From positions 20,994 through 84,993 of the forward strand of contig JADFNS010000008.1 of assembly GCA_022563255.1 (NCBI GenBank): 64,000 nt of DNA, in the 5' to 3' direction. Below the pieces are notes generated by a model. The model was not told where the DNA came from. It searched no databases and saw only the letters and a program-made list of their open reading frames with translations. The translations under genes and the position numbers were made by a program. Of this stretch, positions 62,479 to 64,000 are shown one piece after another. Source of the stretch: Pseudomonadota bacterium. GTDB lineage: Bacteria > Pseudomonadota > Gammaproteobacteria > Steroidobacterales > Woeseiaceae. Within the stretch, counting starts at the first letter, position 1; each line of letters starts with the position of its first letter.

Positions 62479-63249
62479 ATGAAAAGCCAAAACGACGATC
62501 TGTGCGAATACGTCGAGGTGGTCTACTGGGATCGCTACCAGTATTCTGACCGACGAAAAAACGCCAATCCGCCGTGGCCTTGGTTTCGTTTGCAGGCCCG
62601 TTTTCTGCGCTCGCCGGAGTGGATGGGCATGAGCAAGCCGATGAGAGCGGACTTTATCGCGGCGCTGAACGCCGCGAACGCCACAGGAAACATGATTCCA
62701 GTGTGCAAAAGTTGGTTAAAAGGATTCGACCTTTCTCCAAATATTTTGCAAAAACTAAGTAAAACTGGACTAACTCGAAGTTTTTTCTTACCTTCAAATG
62801 ACAGACGAATCAAAGACTTAAGGCTAATTTACTCCGGAGGATTACGTCCACCAGAGGCAGAGGCAGAGGCAGAAACAGATAAAAAGGGGAAACTGTCACC
62901 CTTTACGAGCGGTGGTGGTGACCCAAGCGATTCGACAAATAAGTCTGCCAAGAAGGTCTTTGATAAACGGATCGCTGACCTTCCTCAAAGTCTTAACGGT
63001 ATAGGTCGAGGCCGGCGCGACATGGTCAACGTAGTGACCCGATCGGACGAACGATTGAATTGCAAGAATCCGCGACACAAAGATCCGCGATCCTTCGACA
63101 AACTAAAGAAAGCAATACTGCCTATCGCTAAGAAGTTCGACACTCTAGATCCCGACAAAATTCTTCGGATTGGTAAACAATCGCTAAAGATATCGCCGAA
63201 GCAATGTGCAGTAGCAGTACAGCAACTAATTGAGGATGGAGAATTGTGA
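62479..63249 (+). CDS. Hypothetical protein, possibly replication-initiation/replisome-organizer-like
   Basis: PWFRLQARFLRSPEWMGMSKPMRADFIAALNAANATGNMIP; E-A repeat linker; basic C-terminal domain. Function inferred from position after alpA and general layout. Confidence 0.5.
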   Translation: MKSQNDDLCEYVEVVYWDRYQYSDRRKNANPPWPWFRLQARFLRSPEWMGMSKPMRADFIAALNAANATGNMIPVCKSWLKGFDLSPNILQKLSKTGLTRSFFLPSNDRRIKDLRLIYSGGLRPPEAEAEAETDKKGKLSPFTSGGGDPSDSTNKSAKKVFDKRIADLPQSLNGIGRGRRDMVNVVTRSDERLNCKNPRHKDPRSFDKLKKAILPIAKKFDTLDPDKILRIGKQSLKISPKQCAVAVQQLIEDGEL

Positions 63250-63479
63250 GCTTACGAAACACAAAATCGATTGACCGAGAGAAAATTGAGGCAGACATCC
63301 TCTATATGGACGAAGACGAACTCGATGAATATATGCAGAACTTCGATCCCAATACGTTGAGCGCTGATGATAATGTGTGGTTTGCTCAGACATTCGGCCT
63401 AATGGCTAAGAGATACGAGGAACAGGCACGACGGCTTTCACGTGTGCTCAGCATTCGAAAGTCGGCGAAATCACGTTGA
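63246..63479 (+). CDS. Small acidic hypothetical protein
   Basis: 77 aa; GTG start overlaps the upstream stop (gtga). Confidence 0.5.
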   Translation: MSLRNTKSIDREKIEADILYMDEDELDEYMQNFDPNTLSADDNVWFAQTFGLMAKRYEEQARRLSRVLSIRKSAKSR

Positions 63480-63879
63480 ACTGGGTGGCTAGGCAAGACA
63501 TGTTAGAGCTCTTGAGGCGCGGCGACGGTGGCCAAGCTTAGCTGGCGGCGTACCTGCTTGAAAAGTGAAGAATTGCACGGGTCCTTTCTAGCTGCTGATC
63601 CGTATGGAGCTGCGAATCTCGGTTTTCGCGTGTGTTTCAGTTTCCAAACTGCCATTTCCGTTTCCGCGCCTAGCTGATCCCCGCACAGGATCACACTTTT
63701 CATATCTGTTATGGCTAGATCAGATCTGGAGCCAGAAGTTTGATGCTGTCCCCCGCAATTGTCCGCAGAATCTCAATAACCTCTTGTTTCAGTAGTGCCG
63801 GCCGATGCCTTAATAGGACAGGGCTCTCGGACCCGCATGAGAGAGCTGAAAGCTTGACTCAGCGCACGCGATCCAAGAC

Positions 63880-63931
63880 AAAAGGACTGAAAATCCGCGT
63901 GTCGGTGGCTCGATTCTGCCCCTGGCCAGCA
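63880..63931 (+). pseudogene. 3'-half tRNA-Phe-like fragment (candidate att site or tRNA remnant)
   Basis: aaaggactgaaaatccgcgtgtcggtggctcgattctgcccctggccagca: CTGAAAA anticodon loop (GAA), GTGTC variable loop, ggtgg/ctgcc T-arm with ctcgatt loop, acceptor 3' strand. No matching 5' half upstream. Confidence 0.7.
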
Positions 63932-64000
63932 CATGGCTTTTGCCCAGTCATTCAATGGGTTGTGCGTATTCTTCGCGCGGCCTCTTGGGCGGCAACTTCC

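Noticed and set aside
63773-63955. 60-aa minus-strand ORF (WPGAESSHRHADFQSFCLGSRALS)
   Set aside because: This is the familiar spurious translation of the antisense strand of a tRNA gene; reinterpreted as a tRNA-Phe fragment.

Overview
The window looks like a gammaproteobacterial chromosome segment. Bases 1 to about 60,165 are densely packed core genes: recO(end)-pdxJ-acpS, rlmD-nagZ, mfd, lol permeases and lolD, comEC, exbBD-msbA-lpxK-kdsB, rne/rluC, yceD-rpmF-plsX-fabH, lexA-imuA-imuB-dnaE2, gspCDEF, clpSA-infA-aat, trxB, ftsK-lolA-VanZ-rarA-serS, and a YccA/MscS-like pair. From about 60,166 an integrated element begins. It starts with a 12-14 bp remnant matching a tRNA-Ser 3' end, followed by a tyrosine recombinase, small ORFs, an AlpA-like regulator and a putative replication-type protein, and it runs off the right edge. 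The observations I rate highest are: (1) an MscS-type channel with an apparent C-terminal SRPBCC/AHSA1-like domain, probably starting at a CTG that overlaps the stop codon of a Bax-inhibitor-1 (YccA-like) gene; (2) an alanine-zipper, Lpp/OprI-like lipoprotein ending in Lys, convergent with an L,D-transpeptidase and with its terminator inside the transpeptidase gene; (3) a degenerate GGDEF protein that keeps an RxxD I-site; (4) a tRNA-Phe 3'-half fragment inside the island, suggesting a mosaic element; (5) a SOS-regulated lexA-imuAB-dnaE2 mutasome operon; (6) a structured rne leader. All calls come from reading the sequence and the translated ORFs. No database search was run.
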